64,000 bases of DNA from Alloprevotella sp. Lung230 (GCF_014385435.1 NZ_JACSUD010000006.1:1-64000), one strand, 5' to 3'. Counted from the stretch's first letter, positions 33,638 to 42,778 are shown. The notes: generated by a model not told the origin, from the letters alone. Translations and numbers: made by a program.

Positions 33638-34012
33638 TTAAGCGAGTTCTACTTCAGCACCAGCTTCTTCGAGAGCCTTTTTGAGAGCTTCAGCTTCTTC
33701 CTTGCCTACGCCTTCCTTCAGCTTGCTGGGAACAGCGTCAACGAGGTCCTTAGCTTCCTTGAGGCCGAGACCGCAAGATTCCTTCACAGCCTTAACAACT
33801 TGGAGCTTTGCAGCACCGGCGCTCTTAAGAACAACGTCGAAAGAAGACTTTTCTTCAGCAGCAGCTGCACCAGCAGCAGCGGGACCAGCAACAGCAACAG
33901 CTGCAGCAGCGGGTTCAATACCGTATTCTTCCTTGAGGATGGTTGCGAGTTCGTTTACTTCTTTTACAGTAAGATTTACAAGTTCTTCTGCAATTGCTTT
34001 GATATCTGCCAT
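33638..34012 (-). CDS. rplL: 50S ribosomal protein L7/L12
   Basis: 124 residues. The N-terminal dimerisation domain ([20 protein letters not shown]), an Ala-rich hinge (about 36-52) and the C-terminal factor-binding domain ([20 protein letters not shown]) are all as expected. It forms the stalk that recruits translation GTPases. It follows rplJ by 72 bases. Confidence 0.98.
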   Translation of the reverse strand: MADIKAIAEELVNLTVKEVNELATILKEEYGIEPAAAAVAVAGPAAAGAAAAEEKSSFDVVLKSAGAAKLQVVKAVKESCGLGLKEAKDLVDAVPSKLKEGVGKEEAEALKKALEEAGAEVELA

Positions 34013-34084
34013 TGTAGTAATTATTTATTTGTTTATAATTTGTCTGGGTAAATTGCCCTCTGGCAAGGGCGGTTTGAATTGAGA

Positions 34085-34606
34085 TTACTCGGGACGTTCG
34101 CCCAAAGTCTTCAGCACGCCGTGGATAGTCTGTCCGGCACCGGAGAGCGCAGAAATAACGTTCTTTGCGGGGCTTTGGAGGAGAGATACCACTTCGGCGA
34201 TAACCTCGTTTTTGCTTTTGATGGCGCAGAGGGCATCGAGTTGGTCTGCACCCACGTAGAAGCCTTCTTCAGCATAAGCAGCTTTCAGTGCGGGAACACC
34301 GCTATCCTTACCAGCTTCCTTAATCAACTTAGCAGGTACGTTGGCCACGTCACAGAACATGACTGCCGTGCTGCCCTTGAGGACGGGATACAGGGGAGAA
34401 TAATCGATTTCAGCAGCTTCAAATGCCTTTTCGAGGAGAGTATTCTTCACGACTACCATCTTCACGCCTTGTGCAAAGCACTTGCGGCGGAGGTCGCTCG
34501 TTTGCGCAGCGTTGAGGCCGGCCACGTTGACGAGGTAGAAGTGTGCGTATTCGTTGAGTTGTTCACCGAGCTTCTCGATGATAACGGCTTTATCTTCCTT
34601 TCTCAT
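34085..34606 (-). CDS. rplJ: 50S ribosomal protein L10
   Basis: 173 residues, the normal length. MRKEDKAVIIEKLGEQLNEY starts the RNA-binding domain, and the C-terminal helix (after about 135) binds L7/L12 dimers. It sits 17 bases after rplA. In other bacteria L10 with L7/L12 represses its own leader; the site was not resolved here. Confidence 0.97.
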   Translation of the reverse strand: MRKEDKAVIIEKLGEQLNEYAHFYLVNVAGLNAAQTSDLRRKCFAQGVKMVVVKNTLLEKAFEAAEIDYSPLYPVLKGSTAVMFCDVANVPAKLIKEAGKDSGVPALKAAYAEEGFYVGADQLDALCAIKSKNEVIAEVVSLLQSPAKNVISALSGAGQTIHGVLKTLGERPE

Positions 34607-34623
34607 GATTTTCTATTAAAAAA

Positions 34624-35322
34624 TTAAGCTTCTTCAATGGCCTTGGGATCAACCTTGACACCCTTGCTCATGGTAGAAGAAAGATAAATACTCTTGATGT
34701 AAGTGCCCTTGGCGGCAGTGGGTTTGAGCTTGATGATGGTGTTGATGAACTCCTTGGCATTGCCAATCATCTTGTCGGTGTCGAACGACACCTTACCGAT
34801 GGAAGCATGCACAATACCGGCCTTGTCGACCTTGAAGTCAATCTTACCTTGCTTCACCTCGCGGACAGCCTTGGCAACATCCATTGTCACAGTACCGCTC
34901 TTGGGGTTAGGCATCAGGCCACGAGGACCGAGCACACGACCGAGGGCACCGATTTTACCCATGATGGCAGGCATCGTGATGATCACATCAATATCGGTCC
35001 AGCCACCTTTGATTTTCTCGATATATTCGTCGAGACCTACATAGTCAGCGCCAGCTTCCTTAGCGGCAGCTTCCTGATCGGGAGTGCAGAGGCAGAGCAC
35101 ACGCACCGTCTTACCAGTACCATTGGGAAGCGAAACAACGCCACGAACCATTTGGTTGGCCTTACGGGGGTCTACACCCAAACGCACATCGATATCGAAG
35201 GAAGCGTCAAACTTGGTGGTGGTAATTTCTTTCACCAAGCTGCAAGCTTCTGCAAGAGAATAAGCCTTTCCTGCTTCAATCTTACCGGCTACCAACTTTT
35301 GATTCTTAGTAAGTTTACTCAT
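34624..35322 (-). CDS. rplA: 50S ribosomal protein L1
   Basis: 232 residues. Conserved blocks: [34 protein letters not shown] and [19 protein letters not shown]. It binds 23S at the L1 stalk and typically represses the rplK-rplA mRNA. It lies 25 bases after rplK. Confidence 0.98.
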   Translation of the reverse strand: MSKLTKNQKLVAGKIEAGKAYSLAEACSLVKEITTTKFDASFDIDVRLGVDPRKANQMVRGVVSLPNGTGKTVRVLCLCTPDQEAAAKEAGADYVGLDEYIEKIKGGWTDIDVIITMPAIMGKIGALGRVLGPRGLMPNPKSGTVTMDVAKAVREVKQGKIDFKVDKAGIVHASIGKVSFDTDKMIGNAKEFINTIIKLKPTAAKGTYIKSIYLSSTMSKGVKVDPKAIEEA

Positions 35323-35347
35323 TGTTCAAAAATTGAAGTGTTATACA

Positions 35348-35785
35348 TTAAGCGGGGAAGTCTCCTTTGACGGTGATACCCATGCTGCGTGCAGTACCAG
35401 CGACCAAGCGCATTGCGCTCTCCACAGTGAAGCAGTTGAGGTCGGGCATCTTGTCTTCAGCAATCGCACGTACTTGTTCCCAAGTTACCTCGGCAATCTT
35501 CGTACGGTTGGGCTGTGCAGAGCCACTCTTCTTCTTCGTAGCTTCGAGCAACTGAATTGCAACGGGGGGAGTCTTAACCTCAAAGGTAAAGGACTTATCG
35601 TTGTAGTAAGTGATAACTACGGGAAGTACCTTACCGGCTTTCTCCTGAGTTCTGGCGTTGAACTGCTTGCAGAAATCCATGATATTGATACCCTTAGAAC
35701 CGAGGGCGGGACCTACGGGAGGGCTAGGATTTGCAGCGCCACCTTTAATCTGTAATTTGATTAATCCAGCAACTTCTTTTGCCAT
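35348..35785 (-). CDS. rplK: 50S ribosomal protein L11
   Basis: 145 residues. The conserved Pro-rich stretch [20 protein letters not shown] and the C-terminal RNA-binding domain ([12 protein letters not shown]) are clear. It forms the GTPase-associated centre with 23S. It is the first of the ribosomal protein genes after nusG (gap 70 bases). Confidence 0.98.
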   Translation of the reverse strand: MAKEVAGLIKLQIKGGAANPSPPVGPALGSKGINIMDFCKQFNARTQEKAGKVLPVVITYYNDKSFTFEVKTPPVAIQLLEATKKKSGSAQPNRTKIAEVTWEQVRAIAEDKMPDLNCFTVESAMRLVAGTARSMGITVKGDFPA

Positions 35786-35855
35786 TTTGTTCTATTGTTT
35801 TGATTGATTTGTTGAGAAAGGTTCTTGTAGTGCCTGCGCACGTAACTGCGCGGCC

Positions 35856-36398
35856 TTACTCCTTCTCGATTTGCATAAACCCAAGTGTCAGCGGCTGAGC
35901 GCGGCCGAACACTTTGACAGAGACCGTAACCGTCTTCTTTTCGTCGTTGATTTCATCAACCACGCCGGAAAATCCGCTAAACGGTCCGTCTTTGACTTTG
36001 ACACTCTCGCCAACGGTGAAAGGAATGGGCACATCGATGGGCTCAGATTCGAGTTCATCGGCCTTACCTAAGATACGATTGACTTCGCTCGGACGCAGAG
36101 GGGTGGGATTGTCCATACCTCCTAAAAATCCAAGGCAGTTGGGAGTACTTCTGAGTTCATGAGCAATCTCGCCCACTAACTTTGCTTCTACAAGAACATA
36201 ACCCGGCAGATAGTTACGTTCCTTGACAACGCGTTTATTGCCTTGTACTTGGTAAACTTTCTCTGTCGGGATGAGCACTTGTGCTACAAAACCACCGAGC
36301 CGACCATTCTTGATTTCAGCATCGATGTACTCCTTTACCTTGGCTTCCTTTCCACTCACGGCACGCAGGACGTACCAATTCATTTCGATTTCAGCCAT
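35856..36398 (-). CDS. nusG: Transcription termination/antitermination factor NusG
   Basis: 180 residues. The N-terminal NGN domain (WYVLRAVSGKEAKVKEYI) carries the polymerase-binding region, and the C-terminal KOW domain has GESVKVKDGPFSGFSGVVDE. It travels with RNA polymerase and couples to Rho or S10. It is in the classic secE-nusG-rplK order with a 16-base gap after secE. Confidence 0.97.
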   Translation of the reverse strand: MAEIEMNWYVLRAVSGKEAKVKEYIDAEIKNGRLGGFVAQVLIPTEKVYQVQGNKRVVKERNYLPGYVLVEAKLVGEIAHELRSTPNCLGFLGGMDNPTPLRPSEVNRILGKADELESEPIDVPIPFTVGESVKVKDGPFSGFSGVVDEINDEKKTVTVSVKVFGRAQPLTLGFMQIEKE

Positions 36399-36414
36399 TT
36401 TGTTAAGGTGTTAA

Positions 36415-36600
36415 TTAGTGGTATATAAAACCCATGATCCACTCAAAAAACGTATCTTCCGCGAAGACCACAGCTGCAATGAGTATGGAAGCAAAGAGTA
36501 CAACAATTGCACTATGCGTCAACTCCTGACGAGTGGGCCAAGTGGTGTTATGCGCTAATTCTGAGTATGAATCCTTACAGTATTTAATGATACGATTCAT
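36415..36600 (-). CDS. secE: Preprotein translocase subunit SecE
   Basis: 61 residues with a single transmembrane helix (about 29-47), preceded by the amphipathic ELAHNTTWPTRQEL block typical of SecE. It is the short, one-helix form used outside Proteobacteria. The start MNRIIKYCKDS at 36600 is chosen; the longer frame would run into the tRNA-Trp gene. Confidence 0.94.
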   Translation of the reverse strand: MNRIIKYCKDSYSELAHNTTWPTRQELTHSAIVVLFASILIAAVVFAEDTFFEWIMGFIYH

Positions 36601-36618
36601 GTTCACTATTCGTTTGAG

Positions 36619-36691
36619 CACGGGAAGAGAGGCTCGAACTCCCGACACCTGGTTTTGGAGACCAGTGCTCTACCAACTGAGCTATTCCCGT
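36619..36691 (-). tRNA. tRNA-Trp (anticodon CCA)
   Basis: A 73-nt cloverleaf on the minus strand. The acceptor ACGGGAA pairs with TTCCCGT and the discriminator is G. The anticodon loop CTCCAAA gives CCA. It sits between tuf and secE, 18 bases before the secE start. Confidence 0.97.
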
Positions 36692-36694
36692 AGA

Positions 36695-36729
36695 GAAGGT
36701 TCCGAACTCCGGAGAGTCCGGAACCTTTC
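36695..36729 (-). other. Large hairpin between tuf and tRNA-Trp
   Basis: AAGGTTCCG ... CGGAACCTT with further internal pairing makes a near-palindrome of about 32 bases. It directly precedes the tRNA 5' end and has no T-tract, so RNA processing or a pause is more likely than termination. Confidence 0.6.
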
Positions 36730-36780
36730 TTGTTATGGAGAGATTCTCAAGGCGAGAATCACATTTCCGAGTAGCGGATC

Positions 36781-37962
36781 TTAGTCGAGGATTTCAGTGA
36801 TCTGACCAGAACCTACCGTGCGGCCACCTTCGCGGATAGCAAAGCGGAGACCCACGTTGAGGGCTACAGCGTAGATAAGTTCAACAGTGATTTCTACGTT
36901 GTCACCGGGCATTACCATTTCTACGCCTTCGGGGAGGTGAATTTCACCCGTGCAGTCCATCGTGCGGAGATAGAACTGAGGACGATACTTGTTACCGAAG
37001 GGAGTGTGACGACCACCTTCTTCCTTCTTGAGGACATAGATGGAAGCCTTGAACTTCTTGTGAGGCTTGATAACGCCGGGGTGAGTAATCACCATACCGC
37101 GCTTGATTTCAGTCTTATCGATACCACGGAGGAGGAGACCTACGTTGTCACCAGCTTCACCCTGATCAAGGAGCTTGCGGAACATTTCAACGCCGGTAAC
37201 CACCGACTTCTTGTCTTCACCGAGACCGAGAATCTGAACTTCATCACCAACCTTAACGACACCGGTTTCTACACGGCCAGTAGCAACAGTACCACGGCCA
37301 GTGATAGAGAACACGTCTTCAACAGGCATCAAGAAGGGCTTATCGCGGTCACGTTCGGGTTCTTGAATCCAAGTGTCAACAGCATCCATGAGCTTGAGGA
37401 TGCTTTCTTCCCACTGGGGAACACCATTCAAGCCACCGAGGGCAGAACCACGGATGATGGGAGTATCTTCTTCGAAGTCGTACTGAGAAAGGAGATCTTG
37501 CATATCCATTTCTACGAGTTCGAGCATTTCTTCGTCTTCAACCATGTCGCACTTGTTGAGGAACACAACGAGACGGGGCACGTTCACCTGACGAGCGAGA
37601 AGGATGTGCTCACGAGTTTGGGGCATAGGACCATCCGTAGCAGCAACTACGATGATAGCACCGTCCATCTGGGCAGCACCCGTTACCATGTTCTTCACAT
37701 AGTCGGCGTGACCCGGGCAGTCAACGTGAGCATAGTGACGATTGGCAGTTTCATATTCAACGTGCGAAGAGTTGATCGTGATACCACGTTCCTTTTCTTC
37801 AGGAGCATTGTCAATCTGGTCGAAAGACTTCACTTCGCAGAAACCATTCTTCGCGAGTACATGAGTAATAGCGGCAGTAAGAGTAGTCTTACCGTGGTCA
37901 ACGTGACCGATGGTACCAATGTTCACGTGCGGCTTGGTACGCTGAAATTGTTCTTTTGCCAT
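36781..37962 (-). CDS. tuf: Elongation factor Tu
   Basis: 393 residues. The G1 loop GHVDHGKT (19-26), the effector-region [15 protein letters not shown]3 DCPGHADY, G4 NKCD and G5 SAL are all present, with the beta-barrel domains 2 and 3 following. It delivers aminoacyl-tRNA to the ribosome. It is co-transcribed with three upstream tRNA genes, from the promoter at 38382-38412. Confidence 0.98.
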   Translation of the reverse strand: MAKEQFQRTKPHVNIGTIGHVDHGKTTLTAAITHVLAKNGFCEVKSFDQIDNAPEEKERGITINSSHVEYETANRHYAHVDCPGHADYVKNMVTGAAQMDGAIIVVAATDGPMPQTREHILLARQVNVPRLVVFLNKCDMVEDEEMLELVEMDMQDLLSQYDFEEDTPIIRGSALGGLNGVPQWEESILKLMDAVDTWIQEPERDRDKPFLMPVEDVFSITGRGTVATGRVETGVVKVGDEVQILGLGEDKKSVVTGVEMFRKLLDQGEAGDNVGLLLRGIDKTEIKRGMVITHPGVIKPHKKFKASIYVLKKEEGGRHTPFGNKYRPQFYLRTMDCTGEIHLPEGVEMVMPGDNVEITVELIYAVALNVGLRFAIREGGRTVGSGQITEILD

Positions 37963-38052
37963 TGTATTGGTGTTTATTTGATTATAAAATTCTATTGAGA
38001 ATAAAAAAGACCGGAAATCTGTTTTTCACATCTCTCCAATCTCCTTAAAGAG

Positions 38053-38124
<72 letters not shown>

Positions 38125-38138
38125 AAGAAAATCTTGTG

Positions 38139-38211
38139 AGCGGAAGACGGGGCTCAAACCCGCGACCCCCAGCTTGGAAGGCTAGTGCTCTATCAACTGA
38201 GCTACTTCCGC
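38139..38211 (-). tRNA. tRNA-Gly (anticodon TCC)
   Basis: A 73-nt cloverleaf on the minus strand. The acceptor GCGGAAG pairs with CTTCCGC. The anticodon loop CTTCCAA gives TCC. It is 14 bases upstream of tRNA-Thr. Confidence 0.96.
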
Positions 38212-38232
38212 AAATCCCCATGAGGAGGAATG

Positions 38233-38315
38233 TGGGCAGTGATGGATTCGAACCACCGAAGGCGTAAGCCAGCAGATTTACAGTCTGCCCCATTTGGCCA
38301 CTCTGGTAACTGCCC
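38233..38315 (-). tRNA. tRNA-Tyr (anticodon GTA)
   Basis: 83 nt, class II with a long variable arm (CTGGCTTACGCCTTCGG). The acceptor GGGCAGT pairs with ACTGCCC and the discriminator is A. The anticodon loop TGTAAAT gives GTA. It is the first gene of the tRNA-tuf operon. Confidence 0.96.
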
Positions 38316-38381
38316 GTCATTGTGGGCATTCTATGCTCAACTTTTCAGCTGCGAGCAGTAGAAGCGTCCTCAATTCGGCTG

Positions 38382-38412
38382 CAAAGGTAAGCATAAAATT
38401 CAAACCCACAAA
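38382..38412 (-). promoter_or_regulatory. Promoter of the tRNA-Tyr-Gly-Thr-tuf operon
   Basis: Minus strand: TTTG (complement of 38409-38412), 19 bp, TACCTTTG (complement of 38382-38389), about 67 bases upstream of tRNA-Tyr. Confidence 0.8.
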
Positions 38413-38435
38413 TTTTTTCAACTCTTTTTTTCGCG

Positions 38436-38726
38436 CTACCCTCGATTTTCCTTATTTTCGCTGAGCTCGCGGCGGGCGATATCAACACAAAGGTCTACTG
38501 CCTCTTCAAAAGTATCGGCCACTTTCTCAGCGTGAATGGTCTTCCCGGGCAGGGTGAGGTGCAAACTGGCTTCTTTATTGTGTGCGGTTTCAGGTTTCAC
38601 GACTTTAAGGGTCAGTTCGCACGTTTGAATCTCCGCGTGCTTTTCGAACTTGGCCATTTTCTTGTCGATATAAGCCACGAGTTTTTCAGTGGCATTGAAA
38701 CGAATGGTTTGAAGTTTGAAATCCAT
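38436..38726 (-). CDS. hpf: Ribosome hibernation-promoting factor (HPF/RaiA family), short form
   Basis: 96 residues. It begins MDFKLQTIRFNATEKLVAYI and follows the S30AE/HPF fold, with basic and helix-forming blocks (KKMAKFEKHAEIQ, ASLHLTLPGKTIHAEK, FEEAVDLCVDIARREL). Such proteins bind the 30S decoding site and stop translation in starvation. There is no C-terminal dimerisation domain, so this is the short form. It lies upstream of the tRNA-tuf operon, as I recall for other Bacteroidales. Confidence 0.92.
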   Translation of the reverse strand: MDFKLQTIRFNATEKLVAYIDKKMAKFEKHAEIQTCELTLKVVKPETAHNKEASLHLTLPGKTIHAEKVADTFEEAVDLCVDIARRELSENKENRG

Positions 38727-39041
38727 AATGTCCTCCTTTTCTTAAATAAAGGTTTTGAAATTAGGTATTGTCTTCCCGAGGAATACACTCTCAAGGATTG
38801 ACAAGGCGAAAATAGAGATTTATTTCGAGACACGCAAATAATTTTCCGTTTTTCTTCAACCACAATGAGAAAAAACACAGAAAGGAAAACAAGGCATCCT
38901 GCCCTCCCCTCGTTCGTCCGGCTTCGGTTTTCTCCGCCGGAAGCCAGTGGGGCAAAAGTTCTCCCTCTTCCCAAAGGCCATCTTTTAAGTTTGCGCTGCC
39001 TCCTTCCCTTCCCAAAATTCGCCCTCCCCTTCCGGAAAATT
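38727..39041. other. Intergenic stretch upstream of hpf
   Basis: No gene or clear promoter was found. The stretch is C-rich toward 39040 and borders repeat copy C. Confidence 0.4.
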
Positions 39042-39102
39042 CTACCTCAGAGGTAGTTTTATTTTTCTCAGAGGTAGCAGCAACTACCTCAGAGGTAGTT
39101 TC
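39042..39102. repeat. Composite repeat copy C: AGAGGTAG module
   Basis: There are two perfect copies of the 15-bp odd palindrome CTACCTCAGAGGTAG (39043-39057 and about 39084-39098) with a half-site CTCAGAGGTAG between them. The spacing looks like a paired site for a dimeric protein. Confidence 0.85.
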
Positions 39103-39110
39103 CACTGCGC

Positions 39111-39360
39111 CTCGCGCGCGTACGCACTACAACTATGCAGCGTGCATTTTGCTTTCACTGCCTTCACCCTAGGGGGATTTCCCTCATCATCAGCGCTAAG
39201 TCGGAAGACGCGCGAGCACAAGTTTCCCCTTCTTCGGTGAAGGCAGCAGCGCCTTTGCCTTCACCCGCAATCCACTGAATGACAACACAATAAGCCAAGA
39301 GGTGAAGGATTGAAGGCAAAGAACACAAACTATATAGGGTATACGCGCGTGCGCGCGTAC
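39111..39360. repeat. Composite repeat copy C: GCCTTCACC inverted-repeat element
   Basis: 250 bp. The left end is CTCGCGCGCGTACGCACTAC; the right end is CTATATAGGGTATACGCGCG. Inside, TTTCACTGCCTTCACCC faces GGTGAAGGATTGAAGGC, and a central GGTGAAGGC ... GCCTTTGCCTTCACC pair is shared with copy B. No coding capacity. Confidence 0.85.
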
Positions 39361-39362
39361 AA

Positions 39363-39545
39363 GAGCCCTCCCACAACAGCCCTCACTTGCCGGCTTACCG
39401 ATGGGGGATGGTTTCCCGATGGGCGTTCCCTTCGGTATTGGACGTTCCGTAGGTTCGTCGGACTTCGCCTTCCTCGCCTACGGCTATTGAGAGAAAACCC
39501 CTTCGGGACCGTCCTGCGGCATTGTGCTTGCGGCGATGTAGCCCT
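39363..39545. repeat. REP-like repeat next to copy C
   Basis: It contains GACGTTCCGTAGGTTCGTCG, CCTACGGCTATTGAGAGAA and CCCCTTCGGGACCGTCCTGCG. All of these have counterparts at 3700-3812 near copy A. It is the third part of the composite repeat. Confidence 0.75.
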
Positions 39546-39574
39546 CTTCGGAAAATCCCGTGATGTTACCTTAC

Positions 39575-39617
39575 GACAAAGAGGACAACTCCACGCGATG
39601 AAGTTGTCCTCTTGGTT
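39575..39617 (-). terminator. Terminator of the sigma-54 activator-lptE-secG operon
   Basis: Minus strand: AAGAGGACAACTTC paired through an 11-bp core with AGTTGTCCTCTTT, 30 bases after the secG stop. The T-tract is short. Confidence 0.7.
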
Positions 39618-39646
39618 GATGACCGCAGATGGGCAGCAATGTATGG

Positions 39647-39982
39647 TTATTTTGCAGGCTGTGCCGGAGCCGCGGGAGCTGCAGGGGCTTGAACAGGCGT
39701 CTTGGCCGGAGCCGTGGGCGTACCCATATTGGTGACGATTTCGGAGGGATCACTCACTTCCTGATGGTCGAAGAAACTGCAAGCGACACTGAACACCACG
39801 AGTGCAGCAGCAAGAATCCAAGTAGCCTTCTCGATGAAGTCGGTGGTTTTGCGGACACCGAGCACGGAGTTGGCACCGGAGACATTGGAGGCGAGACCAC
39901 CACCTTTTGACTCCTGAACGAGGACCACGATGGCGAGAAGGATGGCCGTAATGACGGCGAGGATAACGAAAAGCGTGTACAT
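39647..39982 (-). CDS. secG: Preprotein translocase subunit SecG
   Basis: 111 residues. Two transmembrane helices (about 3-21 and 55-74) flank the conserved SecG loop ESKGGGLASNVSGANSVLGV. The C-terminus is a Pro/Ala-rich tail (APAKTPVQAPAAPAAPAQ), common in Bacteroidota SecG. It is part of the SecYEG channel in the inner membrane. The start MYTLFVILAV at 39982 is chosen; it nearly touches the stop of the upstream gene (39987). Confidence 0.93.
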   Translation of the reverse strand: MYTLFVILAVITAILLAIVVLVQESKGGGLASNVSGANSVLGVRKTTDFIEKATWILAAALVVFSVACSFFDHQEVSDPSEIVTNMGTPTAPAKTPVQAPAAPAAPAQPAK

Positions 39983-39986
39983 TGAT

Positions 39987-40727
39987 TTATGATTTGTGTT
40001 TATTATTGACAATGAGTTTGTGCAGAAAGCGGATTTGATCTGCAAAGTAAATGCTTTTTTTTGGATTATTCAAGTTTAACTTGGTGATAATTTCAAGCGC
40101 GCGCTCATAACGCCCCTGTTTGATGTAGATACGTGCCAAAGTCTCGGTGAAGCAACTCTCTTCGGGCTGCACACTGTCGGCATCGGGAGGGAGCAGGCTT
40201 TCAGGGCCTTGAGCATTGTTGTCGAGGACGATGCGCTCTTGTTTCTGGCCAATGAAAGTGTCGATGAGAGCGGTGGTTCGACTGTGGCCGACAGTCGGCG
40301 CTGTGGGGGTAGGCGTTCCCTCGCGGGCCTGAAGGAGGTAGGTCATGTAGTCGGCCGAAGGGTCGACCCTCACGCGGTGTTGTGGTGATTGCGCCGGTGT
40401 CTGGTTGAGGAAGGAGTCGATGAGCGAGGAGGTGCGATCGGCCTCAACAGTTGTGGCAGTCGGGCGCGGAGTGATGGTATGGGTGGCAGGCTGTATCTCG
40501 TAGTCGCCGGCGTGCACCATATTGAAGAGGAGACGGCGGTTGGGGAGATAGAGGGCGGCACGGCGAAGTTCTTGGTCGAACGAGGAGTCGTGGAGCAGAA
40601 AGAGATTTTTAAGAAAGAGCAACCTCGCCGCCTGAAAGCATGGAGACACCGCCACGAGTTTGCGGAGCTCGTAGAGGGTCTCTTCGTTGAGTTGTTCGGG
40701 ATGGTGAATCAGGTGGGCGATGTCCAT
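39987..40727 (-). CDS. Hypothetical protein with C-terminal TPR-like repeat, in lptE-secG operon
   Basis: 246 residues from MDIAHLIHHPEQLNEE. The N-terminal third is helical (LYELRKLVAVSPCFQAARLL). The middle is low-complexity Thr/Pro, with a repeated motif RTSSLIDSFL/RTTALIDTFI. The C-terminus (CFTETLARIYIKQGRYERAL) is one tetratricopeptide-like repeat. No signal peptide is seen. It occupies a conserved place between lptE and secG in Bacteroidales from memory. A scaffold role is likely; function unknown. Confidence 0.8.
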   Translation of the reverse strand: MDIAHLIHHPEQLNEETLYELRKLVAVSPCFQAARLLFLKNLFLLHDSSFDQELRRAALYLPNRRLLFNMVHAGDYEIQPATHTITPRPTATTVEADRTSSLIDSFLNQTPAQSPQHRVRVDPSADYMTYLLQAREGTPTPTAPTVGHSRTTALIDTFIGQKQERIVLDNNAQGPESLLPPDADSVQPEESCFTETLARIYIKQGRYERALEIITKLNLNNPKKSIYFADQIRFLHKLIVNNKHKS

Positions 40728-40767
40728 GCGGATGGGCGGTGCAGAGGGGTTGTGAGATGGAGGGAAG

Positions 40768-41316
40768 TCACCAGTCGGCAACGGTGGCGTTGAAAATTTG
40801 GTCGGAGATGTCGCGCAGGAGTTCGCGAACGAGTTGTTCCTGCACTTGCGCGAGTTGCAAGCGGGCGTCGTAAGGGGCTGTGGCAGAAAACTGCCGTTCC
40901 CAGCGCTGATTGGCTTTGCGGTTTTCGAAGCGGATGTTGACCGTCACGCGCAGTTGCACTTGGGAGGAGAAGCCATCGGCCGAGACAGACTTATTGAACT
41001 GATCGTAGCTGACAATCTCGCCGGCAAGGTGGAGGTCGCCACCGCGCTTGACGAGTCGCAGCCGCGTCTGGTTGGCATAGAGGTCTTGCAGTTGGTTGTT
41101 GAACATCGCCTCCATGGGTGCCCATCCGTAGGGGGCGCGATTGGGGAGGTGGTCAATCTGGATGGTCTTGATGAGGTCGTAGTTGAGGTTTGTCCCCGTA
41201 AACTTATAGCTGATGCTGCACGCGGTCCACAAGCCGACGGCAGCCAAGAGTACACCGAAGATGAGGGCGAAGCGCCGGAGTGTGGGGAAGAAAGAGGGAA
41301 GGCGGAAGGCAGACAT
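40768..41316 (-). CDS. lptE: LptE-family lipopolysaccharide assembly lipoprotein
   Basis: 182 residues. The N-terminal hydrophobic segment (about 15-32) ends in LWTACSISYKF, a lipobox-like Ala-Cys, so this is an outer-membrane lipoprotein. The body has the LptE/RlpB pattern (SYKFTGTNLNYDLIKTIQID, then NQLQDLYANQTRLRLVKRGG, LHLAGEIVSYDQ, and NIRFENRKANQRWERQF). It plugs LptD for LPS insertion into the outer membrane. The ORF can be read further upstream, but that region overlaps the sigma-54 activator in another frame. The start at 41316 lies 13 bases after that gene. Confidence 0.9.
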   Translation of the reverse strand: MSAFRLPSFFPTLRRFALIFGVLLAAVGLWTACSISYKFTGTNLNYDLIKTIQIDHLPNRAPYGWAPMEAMFNNQLQDLYANQTRLRLVKRGGDLHLAGEIVSYDQFNKSVSADGFSSQVQLRVTVNIRFENRKANQRWERQFSATAPYDARLQLAQVQEQLVRELLRDISDQIFNATVADW

Positions 41317-41329
41317 GCGGTGGGGAAGG

Positions 41330-42562
41330 TTAGAGGTCGTCGAGACCATATTCTTTGATCTTTCGATAGAGGGTGCGCTCGGAGATGCCGATTTGCTCTG
41401 CGGCTTGTTTGCGGTGTCCGTTGTGGCGCAGGAGGGCTTTGCGGATGAGTTCTTTCTCCACATCGTCCTTGGTGCGCAAGTCGTCGACGGCAGTGCCGTG
41501 GAAATCGTCGATGATTTCTTCGGCCTCATCAAGCGGCATAGCTGCAGAATCCGAGGCATGATAGGAGAGAAAAGCCGGCGTTGTGGGGTCGGAGGTAGGA
41601 GCGTGGTGGCGCTGTTGTTTGAGTTGCACCACCTCCGTGCGAAGCTTTTCCACCTCATGGCTGAGTTTGCTGATCATCTGGAAGATGAGTTCGCGGTCGG
41701 CATTGTAAGTCTCGCCGTTGGTCACGACCGGTGGATGGAGGGGAGTGCCCACCACCATCTGCGTGTGACTCGTGTCGGTGGGGATGAAGCGCGCCAGGAT
41801 GTCGGGCGTGATTTCGCGCTCATCAACGGTCACCGACATACTTTCGGCCACATTCTTGAGCTGGCGCACATTGCCCGGCCAGGAGTAGGAAAGCAGCAGT
41901 TGCTTGGCGGCCTCGTTGAGGCGCACGGGCGGAATGCCGTAGCGTTCGCTCATCTCAAGGGCAAACTTACGAAAGAGGATGTCGATGTCGCTGCCGCGCT
42001 CGCGCAAAGGCGGCATACTGATACTGATGGCCGCCAGACGATAGTAGAGGTCTTCGCGAAAGCGCCCTTCGGCAATGGCACGCGCCATGTCGACATTGGT
42101 GGCAGCGATGATGCGCACATTGGTGCGTTTCACCTCACTGGAGCCGACGGGGATGTATTCGCCCGTTTCGAGGACACGCAACAAGCGCACTTGCGTTTGG
42201 AGAGGCAGTTCGCCCACCTCGTCGAGGAAAAGCGTCCCGCCATCAGCGGCGGAGAAGTAGCCTTCGCGGCTGTCGACACTGCCCGTGAAAGCACCCTTGA
42301 CGTGGCCGAAGAGTTCGGAATCGATGGTACCGTCGGGGATGGCCCCGCAGTTGAGGGCCAGATATTTTTTGCCCTTGCGGCTGCCGGCATCGTGGATGAT
42401 GCGCGGGATGATTTCCTTACCGACACCGTTTTCGCCTTGAATGAGCACGGAGAGGTCTACCTTGGCCACTTTGAGCGCAATCTCCACCGCGCGATTGAGC
42501 GCATCGCAGTTGCCCACGACGCCATATCGCTGCTTGACGGCTTGAAGTTCTTTGAGTTGCAT
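41330..42562 (-). CDS. Sigma-54 interacting AAA+ transcription activator
   Basis: 410 residues with no N-terminal receiver domain, so it is not a classical two-component response regulator. Walker A is GENGVGKE (43-50) and the sigma-54 contact loop is GAFTGS (90-95), where the usual last Ala is Ser. Walker B is GGTLFLDE (109-116) and the arginine-finger region follows (FREDLYYRL). A linker with a coiled-coil segment (about 285-310, LSHEVEKLRTEVVQLKQQ) leads to a C-terminal Fis-type HTH (HNGHRKQAAEQIGISERTLY, about 380-400). It heads an operon with lptE, a TPR-like protein and secG, which suggests envelope-related control. The signal it senses is not visible. Confidence 0.92.
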   Translation of the reverse strand: MQLKELQAVKQRYGVVGNCDALNRAVEIALKVAKVDLSVLIQGENGVGKEIIPRIIHDAGSRKGKKYLALNCGAIPDGTIDSELFGHVKGAFTGSVDSREGYFSAADGGTLFLDEVGELPLQTQVRLLRVLETGEYIPVGSSEVKRTNVRIIAATNVDMARAIAEGRFREDLYYRLAAISISMPPLRERGSDIDILFRKFALEMSERYGIPPVRLNEAAKQLLLSYSWPGNVRQLKNVAESMSVTVDEREITPDILARFIPTDTSHTQMVVGTPLHPPVVTNGETYNADRELIFQMISKLSHEVEKLRTEVVQLKQQRHHAPTSDPTTPAFLSYHASDSAAMPLDEAEEIIDDFHGTAVDDLRTKDDVEKELIRKALLRHNGHRKQAAEQIGISERTLYRKIKEYGLDDL

Positions 42563-42778
42563 GAGAAAAAGAGGCTTTGAGGCGGACAGACTACCGCAAA
42601 ATGGAATTGCAAAGTTACGACTTATTTTCTGTTTGTGCGCGCTTTTGTGGATTTTTCCGAATGCCCTTTTGCCCTTTTTCTGTATTTTGTTAGAAGCAAG
42701 TGGGCTTTTGGGACGGATAAATGCAGTTTTCTCAACATTATTGTCTATATTTGCATATGTTGTTTTATCTCATCGAAT
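42563..42778. promoter_or_regulatory. Divergent promoter region of sigma-54 activator and fucosidase genes
   Basis: A TAACTTTG -7 (complement of 42610-42617) reads toward the activator. TATATTTG at 42746-42753 reads toward the fucosidase, 25 bases before its ATG. No ideal -33 was found for either. Confidence 0.5.
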
